Assembly: GCF_001456355.1 (NCBI RefSeq) | Contig: NZ_CP010271.1 | Location: 4,402,001-4,466,000, forward strand | Reading direction: 5' to 3' | Origin: Mycobacteroides saopaulense | GTDB taxonomy: Bacteria > Actinomycetota > Actinomycetes > Mycobacteriales > Mycobacteriaceae | DNA length: 64,000 bases | Notes under the pieces: generated by a model | What the model saw: the letters and a program-made list of their open reading frames with translations, nothing else | Told to the model about the DNA's origin: nothing | Databases searched by the model: none | Translations under genes and position numbers: made by a program | Part shown: positions 16,671 to 25,272 of the stretch, piece after piece | How positions within the stretch are numbered: the first letter of the stretch is position 1 | Layout: the number at the start of each line of letters is the position of its first letter

Positions 16671-16718
16671 ACGAACGCGGACCCGCCCCGGTCATATGGC
16701 CGAGGGGTCCGCGTTCGT
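16671..16718 (+). terminator. Hairpin, candidate terminator after secreted protein gene
   Basis: Arms acgaacgcggaccc and gggtccgcgttcgt pair over 14 bp with a 20-nt loop that itself can fold weakly. It begins 12 nt after the stop codon. There is no clear T tract, so it would be a T-poor mycobacterial-type terminator. Confidence 0.6.
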
Positions 16719-16878
16719 CGTATTCGATTGTCTTGCTTAGTCGAACAAGGCACTTGCCGTGATTATTCCGCTCCAGCCTGACTGACTTATCACAGGCAAT
16801 CGAGGATGGCAACAGCTAGCGACCACGTTGTTAGAAGCATCGCAAACAGATCTTCAAAAGCATTGGAGCGCAGACAAA

Positions 16879-17163
16879 ATGACCGCCATCACCGCCACCT
16901 CGCAGGCACTCTCCACTAACGTTCGCCGCGCTGTCGCCGCGGTCGGCATCGGTCTCGCGATCCTGGTGCCCAGCTACGCCGCCATCGAACTGACTACTGC
17001 TCCGACGTCCGCGCTCGTCGCGGGCGCGGGTAACAACGGCAATGGCGGCGGCAACCGGGACCACGCTCGGCTGGGCACCGGCCAGTACTCGATGAACAAC
17101 TCCGGCCCGCAGATGCGCTACATCCCGCCGGCCAGCGGCCAGTACATCGGCGGTATCAACTGA
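16879..17163 (+). CDS. Small secreted or membrane-anchored Gly/Asn-rich protein
   Basis: A 94-residue protein with an N-terminal hydrophobic segment at residues 15-45 (VRRAVAAVGIGLAILVPSYAAIEL) acting as signal or anchor, then a Gly/Asn stretch (AGNNGNGGGNRDHARLGTGQ) and a short tail ending PASGQYIGGIN. The TTG/ATG codons upstream to 16828 are less likely starts. A strong terminator follows directly. No family recognised. Confidence 0.65.
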   Translation: MTAITATSQALSTNVRRAVAAVGIGLAILVPSYAAIELTTAPTSALVAGAGNNGNGGGNRDHARLGTGQYSMNNSGPQMRYIPPASGQYIGGIN

Positions 17164-17178
17164 ATCTCCGAAATACGA

Positions 17179-17213
17179 AGTGCCGCTTCCAGATTTCTGG
17201 AAGCGGCACTTTT
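17179..17213 (+). terminator. Intrinsic terminator
   Basis: A perfect 14-bp stem (agtgccgcttccag with ctggaagcggcact) around loop attt, followed by tttt at 17210-17213. It lies 15 nt after the stop of the small secreted gene and 15 nt before the 3' end of the convergent SDR gene, so it may also serve the other strand. Confidence 0.88.
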
Positions 17214-17227
17214 CTAAGGTGATCCGA

Positions 17228-18040
17228 TTAGGGCAGGATCGAATCCACGTATCCACCATCGGCTCGCACCGCAGCGCCGGTCGTCGCGGAGGCCAGCGGC
17301 GAGCTGAGGTAGACGACCAGGTTGGCGATCTCCACCGGCTCGATCAAGCGCTGCACCAGCGACTGAGGCCGATGCTTCTTCATGAACTCGCGCTGTGCCT
17401 CATCCCAGGGCAGCGATTTGTCGACAAGCTGATAGACGAAGTCCTCCACACCCGCGGTGTGGGTGGGTCCGGCGATGACCGAGTTGACGGTGACTCCCGA
17501 GCCTGCGGCGTCTTTCGCGAACCCCCGCGTCACGCCCAACAGCGCGGTCTTGGACACGCCGTAGTGGATCATCTCCTGCGGGATGACAATGGCCGAGTCA
17601 CTGGCGATCTGGATGACGCGCCCCCATCCGGCGTCGATCATTCCCGGCAAGTACGTGCGCACAAGGCGCACCGCAGACAGGACGTTCACCTCGAAATAGT
17701 TTCTCCACTGCTCATCGGTGATCTCCCGCGCAGGCGTGGCACCGAAGATGCCCAGATTGTTGACCAGGATGTCCACCTCGGGAAGCTGCTCACGAAGCAG
17801 CTCCACGCCCTCGGCGGTCGACACGTCGGCGGCGACACCGACAACGCTGCCGTTCTGCAGCCCCACTTCGGCCACGGCCGCATCGACGCGTTGCTGCGAT
17901 CGACCGTTGACCACGGCGCGCGCGCCACTGGCGGCGAGCTGCCTGGCAATCTCCAGGCCAATGCCCTGCGTGGAACCCGTTACTAGCGCTGTCTTACCGG
18001 TCAGGTCGATGTTCACGTATTCATTGAAGTCGTACCGCAC
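17228..18040 (-). CDS. Short-chain dehydrogenase/reductase (SDR)
   Basis: A 270-residue classical SDR. ALVTGSTQGIGLEIARQL is the cofactor motif, DILVNNLGIFG the N-N-x-G motif, and VIQIASDSAIVIPQEMIHYGVSKTALLGV holds catalytic Ser and Tyr-x-x-x-Lys. The long insertion after GPTHTAGVEDFVYQLVDKSLPWDEAQREFMKKHRPQS is seen in some oxidoreductases acting on bulky substrates. GTG 18040 is the start. Its 3' end faces the terminator at 17179-17213. The substrate is unknown. Confidence 0.88.
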   Translation of the reverse strand: MRYDFNEYVNIDLTGKTALVTGSTQGIGLEIARQLAASGARAVVNGRSQQRVDAAVAEVGLQNGSVVGVAADVSTAEGVELLREQLPEVDILVNNLGIFGATPAREITDEQWRNYFEVNVLSAVRLVRTYLPGMIDAGWGRVIQIASDSAIVIPQEMIHYGVSKTALLGVTRGFAKDAAGSGVTVNSVIAGPTHTAGVEDFVYQLVDKSLPWDEAQREFMKKHRPQSLVQRLIEPVEIANLVVYLSSPLASATTGAAVRADGGYVDSILP

Positions 18041-18080
18041 CCGAGTTCATTCCCAAACAGCCTGATTGGAGGATGAACAG

Positions 18081-18551
18081 ATGCCTCCTGCCGTAATCGC
18101 CCTCGGCAACCCTGTTGACGTCGCCCAATTGCGCTGGCAATGGGCGCAAGAGGATGCTCCTGAGAATCCACCGTCCCAGCGACCCTCGCCCGAGTTCGTG
18201 TCCCAAGTTGCGTCGTGGATGCGCTCGCGCACGGTCTGGACCGCACATCATCGAGAGCAGGCTGTCGGGATGGTGTGCCTGACAGAGCACGAAAGAATGC
18301 CGAGTCCCCATCCACGAGCGGCCGCAAGCTGGGGCTACCTCGGCCACTTGTACGTTCGTCCTACCGCTCGCGGCGACGGCATCGGAGCAGCTCTCATCCA
18401 GGCCCTGTTGGGAGAGGCCGCGCGTCGGCACTATGCCAAAGTCCTTCTGTCGCCATCAGAACTCTCGATACCTCTGTATCAACGCTCCGGGTTCACGAAC
18501 GCCCACACCACGATGGTATGGACACCGCGCACACGGCCGCACGCAAGGTAA
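18081..18551 (+). CDS. GNAT family N-acetyltransferase
   Basis: A 156-residue GNAT-fold protein. WGYLGHLYVRPTARGDGIGAALIQALLGEAARR carries the acetyl-CoA pyrophosphate-binding R/Q-x-x-G-x-G/A loop (R-G-D-G-I-G-A), and LLSPSELSIPLYQRSGFTNAHTTMVW is the typical C-terminal strand with YxRSGF. ATG 18081 follows a ggagg SD at 18068. The acceptor substrate is unknown. The gene is divergent from the SDR gene. Confidence 0.85.
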   Translation: MPPAVIALGNPVDVAQLRWQWAQEDAPENPPSQRPSPEFVSQVASWMRSRTVWTAHHREQAVGMVCLTEHERMPSPHPRAAASWGYLGHLYVRPTARGDGIGAALIQALLGEAARRHYAKVLLSPSELSIPLYQRSGFTNAHTTMVWTPRTRPHAR

Positions 18552-18578
18552 CTCCCCGCGCGCGGCCGTGAACACGAC

Positions 18579-19292
18579 CTAGTTCGAGCAGCAGCATCCG
18601 CCTTGCTGAGCCGGCGCCAATTCCTCGGCAACCTCTGGCACGGTGCCGTCGGGGCGCCAATCGAACGGGAAGTGCTTGCTCGAAGCGCCGCGGTGCTCGT
18701 GCGACCACTCGAACCCAACGGAATGGTCCTTCTTCACCACTCCCCACGTAGCGATCTGCCCGGGTCCGACTTCTGCGCCCGGCGCGTTCGCGGTGGTGAC
18801 CCTGCGAGTGGGATCCGCGGTGGGCCCGGTCAAGGCCTCCACATGCAGATCCACCTTGCCGGGAATCTCCGCGCTCCAACTCGCCAGATCGTCGGCCTTG
18901 TCGAAGTTGATCGGAACGTACTCGATACCCCGCAGCTCCTCGATGAGACTTGCGAATTCGGCAGGCCAGCCACCTTCCTTGCCGGTGAAGATGCGCTCGA
19001 GAGCGACGCGCTGGCGAGCGTCGGCGTCCTCATCGATGTAGAACATCAGCTTCATGGTCGCGTCCGGATCACCGATCCACATGTTGCCCTGGAATTCGCC
19101 TTGGGCCACCACGCCCAGACCACTCAAATCAACATCGCCCCAATGCCCCTCGCTGACATGCCACACCAAGGTGAACAGGCAATCACCGTGGGTGGGTTCC
19201 TGCGCGAAGCTGCACGGGCACGGCAGCTTGCAACTGCACACATCGAACCAATCGCCCTTCAGGTTCCAGTCGTAGGTCTCTGTCGCTGACAT
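18579..19292 (-). CDS. DUF1326 cysteine-rich protein
   Basis: A 237-residue DUF1326 protein. Residues 15-29 read WFDVCSCKLPCPCSF with Cys at 19, 21, 25 and 27, and the C-terminus ends in a second cluster (QQGGCCCSN). LVWHVSEGHWGDVDLSGLGVV and FTGKEGGWPAEFASLIEEL are family core segments. The cysteines suggest metal binding. ATG 19292 is chosen because an SD-like aaagga lies about 9 nt upstream; a much longer upstream reading has no family character. Two CsoR-like boxes lie in its promoter region, so copper or a similar metal or persulfide signal may control it; this is inference. Confidence 0.83.
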   Translation of the reverse strand: MSATETYDWNLKGDWFDVCSCKLPCPCSFAQEPTHGDCLFTLVWHVSEGHWGDVDLSGLGVVAQGEFQGNMWIGDPDATMKLMFYIDEDADARQRVALERIFTGKEGGWPAEFASLIEELRGIEYVPINFDKADDLASWSAEIPGKVDLHVEALTGPTADPTRRVTTANAPGAEVGPGQIATWGVVKKDHSVGFEWSHEHRGASSKHFPFDWRPDGTVPEVAEELAPAQQGGCCCSN

Positions 19293-19310
19293 AGTGTCCA
19301 TTTCCTTTCT

Positions 19311-19327
19311 ATACCCCATAGGGGTAT
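19311..19327. promoter_or_regulatory. CsoR-like operator box 1
   Basis: atacccc-ata-ggggtat, a 17-bp near-perfect palindrome 19 nt upstream of the DUF1326 start. It matches the TACCCC...GGGGTA pattern of CsoR/RcnR-family metal sensors. No CsoR gene is in the window, so the regulator would act from elsewhere. Confidence 0.6.
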
Positions 19328-19370
19328 CTGACCAGATTGAACCTAGCAGCGAGCAGCCCACGCCGGCAAG

Positions 19371-19385
19371 TACCCCTAGGGGGTA
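19371..19385. promoter_or_regulatory. CsoR-like operator box 2
   Basis: tacccc-tag-ggggta, the same arms as box 1, centred about 59 nt away and 52 nt before the amidohydrolase start. The pair in one divergent promoter region suggests joint control of both genes. Confidence 0.6.
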
Positions 19386-19436
19386 TTTTTCCGAGTCGCG
19401 GTTACGCCGGGTAGATCGATTGATATAGATAGGCGT

Positions 19437-20330
19437 ATGTCCAATTCGGCCTTCGATCCTGCGCCCGTCAGACAGATCTGGCAGCAGCTGGGAATCCCAG
19501 GGATCGTGGACGTTCACACTCATTTCATGCCCAAGTCCGTCATGGACAAGGTGTGGGCGTACTTCGACTCCGCCGGGCCACTGGTAGGACGGCCCTGGCC
19601 TATCACCTACCGCGCCGAGGAGTCCCAACGAGTTGCGACGCTGCGCGAGTTCGGGTTGTTGTGCTTCACGTCGTTGATCTATCCGCACAAACCTCAGATG
19701 GCGGCCTGGCTGAACCAGTGGGCTGCCCAGTTCGCGGCACAAACACCGGACTGCATCCACACGGCCACCTTCTTTCCCGAGCCTGAGGCCTTCGACTACA
19801 CACGCGCAGCGCTCGATGCCGGCGTTCGCGTGTTCAAGGTCCACATCCAGGTCGGTGCCTTCTCTCCTACCGATCCCCTACTCAAGCCGGTGTGGGGTCT
19901 GATCGAAGACGCCGGAGTTCCGGTGGTGATTCACTGCGGTTCGGGCCCCGCTGCGGGTGAATTCACCGGACCTGATCGCGTCAAGGCACTGCTCAAGCAG
20001 TTCCCCAGGCTGCGCCTGATCGTCGCGCACATGGGCATGCCCGAGTACACCGATTTCCTGGACCTCGCTGAGGAATACGACGACGTGCGGCTCGACACCA
20101 CCATGGCCTTCACCGATTTCTCCGAAGAGAAGGCGCCCTTTCCGCAGGCCGACTATCCGAGGCTTCAGCACCTCGGCCACAAGATCCTCTTCGGTAGCGA
20201 TTTCCCCAATATTCCCTACGGATACACCGAAGCGATCACCGCGCTGCAGTCGCTGCCCGGAGTCGACGACGATTGGATGCGGGCAGTTCTCTATCGCAAC
20301 GGCGCAGGGCTGTTCGGCATCGGCGGCTAG
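19437..20330 (+). CDS. Amidohydrolase family (ACMSD-like) metal-dependent hydrolase
   Basis: A 297-residue TIM-barrel amidohydrolase. GIVDVHTHFMPKSVMD has the N-terminal H-x-H, VPVVIHCGSGPAAGEF the later metal His, LIVAHMGMPEYTDFL another His, and KILFGSDFPNIPYGY the C-terminal catalytic Asp. This pattern fits the amidohydrolase 2 / aminocarboxymuconate-semialdehyde decarboxylase-like group, so hydrolysis or decarboxylation of a small acid is possible. It is divergent from the DUF1326 gene across two CsoR-like boxes, and converges with the fatty acyl-AMP ligase gene (4-nt overlap of 3' ends). Confidence 0.85.
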   Translation: MSNSAFDPAPVRQIWQQLGIPGIVDVHTHFMPKSVMDKVWAYFDSAGPLVGRPWPITYRAEESQRVATLREFGLLCFTSLIYPHKPQMAAWLNQWAAQFAAQTPDCIHTATFFPEPEAFDYTRAALDAGVRVFKVHIQVGAFSPTDPLLKPVWGLIEDAGVPVVIHCGSGPAAGEFTGPDRVKALLKQFPRLRLIVAHMGMPEYTDFLDLAEEYDDVRLDTTMAFTDFSEEKAPFPQADYPRLQHLGHKILFGSDFPNIPYGYTEAITALQSLPGVDDDWMRAVLYRNGAGLFGIGG

Positions 20331-21988
20331 ACCAACGAGCCATTTCGATACGCCTCACGCACCCTGAGCCGCTGGCGTTTTCCGCTGGTGGTACGCGGAA
20401 TGGTTCGGGCCGGCACCAGCACGACCTCGTCAAGGGAGAACCCGAAGGCGGCGCGCACGCCACCGGCGATGCGCACACGAAGCTCGTCGTACTCGTCGGA
20501 CGACGCGCGGGTTCCCACGACGGCGATCACCGATTCACGGGCACGTTGTTCGTCACGCATGGAGAAGACGACAGACACACCTCCGGCCCCGGACAAGCCA
20601 TCGATCTCACGCTCGACGTCGTAGGGCGGAAAGTTTCGTCCGCGCACGATGAGCATTTCCTTGTGACGGCCCACCACGAACAATTCACCACCGGCGAGAA
20701 AGCCACGATCCCCGGTGTCGTGCCATCCGTCCTCGGGTGCGGCCACCCCTCCATCGGGGTTCAGATAGCCAAGCATGACCGACGGACCGAGCACCTGGAT
20801 GTCGCCCACGGCCCCGTCGGGTGACAGCTCGCCATCGGGAGTGACGATGCGCAGCCGCAAGCCGTCAACCACCTGTCCACAGGACACGACAGGCAGGCCG
20901 TCATCCGGACTGTCGCCGACCCGGACCCTGCCGAAGGACGATGCATCCGCGGAACAGGGCTGCAATGCCACGGTTGTCGCAAGCACGGTCTCAGCCATGC
21001 CGTAGCAGGGCACCAGCACATCGGTTCGCATCCCCAGCGGGACAAGGCGCTCGGTGACGTCGCGCATCACCGAATACGGAATGGGCTCGGCGCCGACGTA
21101 GGCATGGCGCAGCGCAGACAGGTCCACATCGGTGGGGGTGCCGCTGCGCGCGATCGCCTCAAATACTGCCCGGTACGCGAAGGGCGGGCCCGCGGTGTGC
21201 GTAGAACCGTGATGTGACATATGCCGGACCCACGACACCGGATCCCGCAGAAATCCCATGGGGGTCATGACCCCCACCCGCAGACCGTAGAGGAGCGCGG
21301 CCAGCACCTGAATGAAACCCATATCGTGGTAGAACGGCAACCAACTGAACACCCGATCTCGACCACGCAATGCCCTTGTGCCGTACGCGATTGCGCTCGT
21401 ATTGTGGACCACATTGCCATGCGTCAACAGCACCGCTCTGGGAGCCGATGTCGATCCAGACGTCAGCTGGATGTGGTGGACGTCATCGGGCTTGGATCTC
21501 GAACATCGCTGCCAGTCAATCGGATCCGCATCGATCAGCTCGCCGTACATCGACACGTTCGGATGCGTGATCGCGACGGCAATCCGCGGTGGCGCGATGA
21601 CCATGGCGGGGCTGACAACTCCCAGCGCCGCATTGAGATGCGCCACACCCGACGATTCCGGTCGCTGCGGGGTCTGCGGTGGGGCGAGCGCGCACGGCAC
21701 CGCCCCCAGCAACAACACCGCCAGCAGAGTGGTCAGATATTCTTCGTCGTTCGCGGCGATCATCGCCACGCGATCTCCGTGCCGCAGTCCGCGTGCCGCC
21801 AGTGCCGCTGCCCGAATCCGGCTGGTAAGAACCAGATCTGCTGCCGACAGCGTATGCAGGTGACTACGCGAATCGTAGAAGTCGACCTGCTCCAGTTCCG
21901 AACGCAGCAAAGCGGCGTAGTCGATCGCTCCGGACGCCATGGCCGGAGCGTTCGCACCCACGTGCTGGCGAATCGCTAAATCACTCAT
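20327..21988 (-). CDS. Fatty acyl-AMP ligase-like adenylate-forming enzyme
   Basis: A 553-residue ANL-superfamily enzyme that should activate a carboxylic acid as acyl-AMP. IQLTSGSTSAPRAVLLTHGNV is the P-loop (A3), SWLPFYHDMGFIQVL and YVGAEPIPYSV match fatty acyl-AMP ligases, CYGMAETVL is the A5 region, DGWHDTGDRGFLAGGELFVVGRHKEMLIVRGRN covers A7-A8, and IPRTTSGKRQR carries the C-terminal catalytic Lys. Its start overlaps the ACP gene stop (ATGA), so it very likely loads that ACP. It is the last of seven overlapping genes. The acid substrate cannot be read from sequence. Confidence 0.87.
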   Translation of the reverse strand: MSDLAIRQHVGANAPAMASGAIDYAALLRSELEQVDFYDSRSHLHTLSAADLVLTSRIRAAALAARGLRHGDRVAMIAANDEEYLTTLLAVLLLGAVPCALAPPQTPQRPESSGVAHLNAALGVVSPAMVIAPPRIAVAITHPNVSMYGELIDADPIDWQRCSRSKPDDVHHIQLTSGSTSAPRAVLLTHGNVVHNTSAIAYGTRALRGRDRVFSWLPFYHDMGFIQVLAALLYGLRVGVMTPMGFLRDPVSWVRHMSHHGSTHTAGPPFAYRAVFEAIARSGTPTDVDLSALRHAYVGAEPIPYSVMRDVTERLVPLGMRTDVLVPCYGMAETVLATTVALQPCSADASSFGRVRVGDSPDDGLPVVSCGQVVDGLRLRIVTPDGELSPDGAVGDIQVLGPSVMLGYLNPDGGVAAPEDGWHDTGDRGFLAGGELFVVGRHKEMLIVRGRNFPPYDVEREIDGLSGAGGVSVVFSMRDEQRARESVIAVVGTRASSDEYDELRVRIAGGVRAAFGFSLDEVVLVPARTIPRTTSGKRQRLRVREAYRNGSLV

Positions 21989-22290
21989 GCCTGTTCGCGG
22001 CGTTTCGCCTTGTCGCGCAGACGCTGACGGATGAAGGTGCCGATATCGCCTACCACCGTGAACGCGAACGCCTCCTCTTCCGGGATGAACACGGTGAACC
22101 TGTCCTCCAGCTCATTCATCAACGCCATCAGCACCACGGAGTCGACCGGCAGGGCAAGTAGCGCAGTGCCGGCATCGACCGCACCCACATCGACCTGCGC
22201 CAGATCTTCCGGCGGAAGCAATCTGCCCAACGCCTCCCGGAGCGCTCCGATGATTTCCGCATCCTCAGGCAGCACAGCGGTTTCCGTCAT
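21985..22290 (-). CDS. Acyl carrier protein
   Basis: A 101-residue ACP. DAGTALLALPVDSVVLMALMNELEDRF holds the D-S phosphopantetheine attachment site (Ser about residue 50) and the recognition helix; FIPEEEAFAFTVVGDIGTFI is helix III/IV. It overlaps both neighbours by 4 nt: the ABC ATPase upstream and the acyl-AMP ligase downstream. It probably carries the acyl chain made by the ligase and possibly modified by the LuxE-like and sulfur-transfer proteins of the operon. Confidence 0.85.
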   Translation of the reverse strand: MTETAVLPEDAEIIGALREALGRLLPPEDLAQVDVGAVDAGTALLALPVDSVVLMALMNELEDRFTVFIPEEEAFAFTVVGDIGTFIRQRLRDKAKRREQA

Positions 22291-22982
22291 TGACTCTCCT
22301 TCTCCAGCAGCACCCCGTCCTCAAGGTGCAACACACGATCCGCAATACCGGTAAGCCGCAGATCGTGGGTCACGATCACGACTGCCGCTCCCTGGGTTCG
22401 CGCTGCGTCCGCGAGCTGCTCGGCCACCTTCTTACCGGTGGCCGAATCGAGGTTGGCGGTCGGCTCGTCGGCCAGGACCAGACCCGGGCGTGCCACCAGC
22501 GCACGCGCGGCCGCCACACGTTGCTTCTCTCCTCCCGAGAGCGCCGGCGGGCGGTGATCGGTCCGATGCGACAACCCGAGTTCACCCAGCAGTTCGCGAG
22601 CACGAGACATGGCGGTATTCTTCTTGACCCCGGCATAGCGCAACGGCAGTGCCACGTTCTCGGTGCTCGTCAGCGCGTTGAGCAGGTTGTACTCCTGGAA
22701 GAGAAATCCCAAGCGTTCCAGACGGATCCGTGCGCGCTCTCGCTCATCCAGTTCACTGACATCCTGACCGTCAATCCGTACAGACCCCGACCGCGGGGTC
22801 AGCAACAGCCCCATGACTAGCAGCGCTGTGGTCTTGCCACCTCCCGAGGGGCCCACAACCAGCACCACCTCATGGGCTTTGACCGTGAGGTCCAACCCTC
22901 GCAGCGCGTGCACCGACGCGTCGCCGGTGCCGTACTGGTGCTCCACATTCTCAAGTTGCAAAACAGGATTCATCGAACTCAT
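22287..22982 (-). CDS. ABC transporter ATP-binding protein (LolD/MacB type)
   Basis: A 231-residue ATPase. Walker A is VVGPSGGGKTTALL, the Q-loop is FLFQEYNLLNALT, the signature is ALSGGEKQRVAAARAL and Walker B is LVLADEPTANLDSATG. The ATG at 22982 overlaps the permease stop (ATGA). A longer upstream reading lies inside the permease gene in another frame and is rejected. With the FtsX-type permease it forms a MacB/LolCD-like mechanotransmission pump, probably acting on a lipid or lipid-modified product of the operon. Confidence 0.9.
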   Translation of the reverse strand: MSSMNPVLQLENVEHQYGTGDASVHALRGLDLTVKAHEVVLVVGPSGGGKTTALLVMGLLLTPRSGSVRIDGQDVSELDERERARIRLERLGFLFQEYNLLNALTSTENVALPLRYAGVKKNTAMSRARELLGELGLSHRTDHRPPALSGGEKQRVAAARALVARPGLVLADEPTANLDSATGKKVAEQLADAARTQGAAVVIVTHDLRLTGIADRVLHLEDGVLLEKESQ

Positions 22983-24085
22983 CTCCGGAACGCTTGCGCA
23001 GGATCGATCCGGGTAACCCGCCGCACCGGGATCAGCGACCCGATGATCGCCATGACACCGGTGGCGGCGGCCATTGCGGCGAGCATGGTGGGAGTGACCT
23101 CCACCATGACGTCGCCCATTCGGTCCTTCACCAGAAACTGCACCCCATAGGTGATGCCCGCCCCCCATAGGTACCCGAGCCCGGCGATCAGCGCCGCCTG
23201 GGCAATCACGGTGCGACACAACTGCCCCGGGCGCACACCCAATGCACGTAGCACCCCGAAATCACCCATCTGCTCGGTGGTCACCGCTAGGACTGTCAAG
23301 CCCACCAGAGCCACTCCGACCAACGCGGCGATCCCGATCATCGTCTTCAGCGGTCGTCCGATCATCGAGATGACGATGGCCCGGCTGTTCTCGGCGAAAG
23401 CGGCAGAGGTGAGCGCATCCATTCCGGGTGCGCCCTTGCGCACTGCGTCCGCGACCTGATCGCCGGTGAATCCCTCGGCGGGCTGAACCAGAAAGTAGGA
23501 CACCCGATTTCCCGCACGCAACAAATGTGCCGCGTCGGGAAGGGAGACGAACGCGTAGAAATTGCCGACAGCGGCGGTCTGGTTGGACAACCCCACCACC
23601 GTGAAGTCACCATCCACGAGTTGCACGGTGTCGCCGACATGAATTTTGTTCTTCTTGGCCAGCACCCTGTCCAAGACAACCTCACCGGACCCGATCACGT
23701 TGCGGCCCTCCGATAACGACCACGGACCGCCCACCCCGGTGGCGGTGTCGTACCCGACCACGAAGTACGCGGTGTGACTACCGTCGTGCACGAAGTCCGA
23801 AGGCAAGCCGAGAATTGGATCTGCGGACCGCACGCCCGGGATCTTCAGTATCCGATCCTTGCCGTCGCCGGGCAGCCACGACACCGCGCGGAACATTTGG
23901 GATACGCCGGGCTGAACCACCCACACCGCGCCCTTGGAATGATCGATGTAGGTGGTCACCTGGTTCGTGGTACCGACGAAGATGCCGGACATCACCAGTA
24001 CCAGGATCACCGCGACAGCGACACCGATCACCGAGAGCACAAATCGGGCACGCTCGGCCACAAGGTTTTTGACGGCAACGATCAT
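22979..24085 (-). CDS. FtsX-like ABC permease
   Basis: A 368-residue permease of the MacB/DevC type. It begins MIVAVKNLVAERARFVLSVIGVAVAVILVLVMSGI with a first helix at residues 14-38, then a large extracytoplasmic domain (about 40-245), then three helices near the C-terminus (MIGIAALVGVALVGLTVLAV, TVIAQAALIAGLGYLWGAGI, MLAAMAAATGVMAIIGSLIP) and the cytoplasmic end RRVTRIDPAQAFRR. ATG 24085 overlaps the cysteine desulfurase stop. It pairs with the ATPase gene that follows. Confidence 0.88.
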   Translation of the reverse strand: MIVAVKNLVAERARFVLSVIGVAVAVILVLVMSGIFVGTTNQVTTYIDHSKGAVWVVQPGVSQMFRAVSWLPGDGKDRILKIPGVRSADPILGLPSDFVHDGSHTAYFVVGYDTATGVGGPWSLSEGRNVIGSGEVVLDRVLAKKNKIHVGDTVQLVDGDFTVVGLSNQTAAVGNFYAFVSLPDAAHLLRAGNRVSYFLVQPAEGFTGDQVADAVRKGAPGMDALTSAAFAENSRAIVISMIGRPLKTMIGIAALVGVALVGLTVLAVTTEQMGDFGVLRALGVRPGQLCRTVIAQAALIAGLGYLWGAGITYGVQFLVKDRMGDVMVEVTPTMLAAMAAATGVMAIIGSLIPVRRVTRIDPAQAFRR

Positions 24086-25272
24086 CGGACCATCCCGCCT
24101 GCCATGGCGCGCAGCCTTCGCACCGCTCGGACCGTAACCGCGACGACCCTGTCGACATCCTCCGGTGAAATGCCGGGGCCCAGGGAAAAGCGCACCGTTC
24201 CCCGTGCCTGGTCTTCCGTCAGCCGCATCGCCTGCAGCACATGGGAAGCGGCGTCCTCGCCCGCGTGACAGGCCGACCCGGTGGACACATAAATGCCGTG
24301 CATATCGAGATCGTCGGCGAGGGTATCGGCGCGAATGCCGTCGAAGCGCACGCTGAGGGTCTCCTCCAGTACCGGCTCGGTCACGTTGAGATGCACTCCG
24401 CCCGCCGCCCGCAAGCCGTCGATCAGCTGCTCGCGACGATCCCGCACATCCAGGCGGTAGCCCATCTCCAGCGTGCGCAAGTACACGTCGGCCGCCGCGG
24501 CCATGCCGAGCGCCCCGGGCACGTTCTCGGTACCCGCACGCAGCCGATTCTCCTGTGGCCCTCCACGCATCACCGGTGACAGCCGATGTCCGCGCCGGAC
24601 AAGTAGTGCGCCCATTCCCCGTGGACCGCCGAACTTGTGGCCCGACACCGAGATCATGGTGGCGTCGATGACTGCCAGGTCGAGCTTGCCCGCGGTGTGC
24701 ACGGCATCGGTATGGAACGCGGCACCCGATCGCGCGGCGATACCGGCAATCTCCTGGACGGGTTGGATGGCACCAGTCTCGTTGTTGGCGTGCATCACCG
24801 AGACCAACACGGTGTCGAGCCGCACCGCGCGGGCCACGGCCGCGGCATCGATATGCCCCGTGTGTCCGGGATCCACCCAACTGACCTCGACCCCCAGTTC
24901 CTGCAAGGCGTGTGCGTTGGCCAGGACGGCAGGATGCTCGATGGACGATGTCACCAGATGCCCCTGAAACCCAACGGCGGCAAAGGTTCCCCACAGCGCC
25001 AGGGTGTTCGCCTCGCTGCCGCCGGAGGTCAGTACGACCTCCTCGGCATCGGCCCCGAACATCTGCGCGATGGTGCGGCGGGCCTTGGCAAGGGCATCCG
25101 CAGCATCGCGCCCCGCGCCGTGGCGACTCGATGGATTACCCACCAACCGATGCCCGATCAACACGGCCTCGGCGGCCAGGGGATGCAGCGGCGCGGTGGC
25201 AGCGTAGTCCAGGTAAATCTCGGCAGGAGCGACCTGCGCGGGCGGATCAAGAACCGGGGAGGGTGCTGACAT
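24082..25272 (-). CDS. Cysteine desulfurase (NifS/IscS-like)
   Basis: A 396-residue class V aminotransferase-fold enzyme that removes sulfur from cysteine as a persulfide. YLDYAATAPLHPLAAEAV is the N-terminus, FHTDAVHTAGKLDLAV the PLP Asp region, ISVSGHKFGGPRGMGALLV the Schiff-base Lys, and VSTGSACHAGEDAASHVL carries the catalytic Cys. The start lies 26 nt inside the NifU-like gene. Being locked between a NifU-like scaffold and an acyl-chain/export set, it is more likely to serve that pathway than general Fe-S assembly; this is inference. Confidence 0.9.
   Translation of the reverse strand: MSAPSPVLDPPAQVAPAEIYLDYAATAPLHPLAAEAVLIGHRLVGNPSSRHGAGRDAADALAKARRTIAQMFGADAEEVVLTSGGSEANTLALWGTFAAVGFQGHLVTSSIEHPAVLANAHALQELGVEVSWVDPGHTGHIDAAAVARAVRLDTVLVSVMHANNETGAIQPVQEIAGIAARSGAAFHTDAVHTAGKLDLAVIDATMISVSGHKFGGPRGMGALLVRRGHRLSPVMRGGPQENRLRAGTENVPGALGMAAAADVYLRTLEMGYRLDVRDRREQLIDGLRAAGGVHLNVTEPVLEETLSVRFDGIRADTLADDLDMHGIYVSTGSACHAGEDAASHVLQAMRLTEDQARGTVRFSLGPGISPEDVDRVVAVTVRAVRRLRAMAGGMVR

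Noticed and set aside
19293-19844. Long N-terminal extension of the DUF1326 protein
   Set aside because: It runs through the divergent promoter and antisense to the amidohydrolase gene; family similarity begins at MSATETYDW.
22983-24994. N-terminal extension of the ABC ATPase and permease readings
   Set aside because: The upstream parts overlap the permease and desulfurase genes in other frames and lack family motifs; starts with ATGA overlaps were used.
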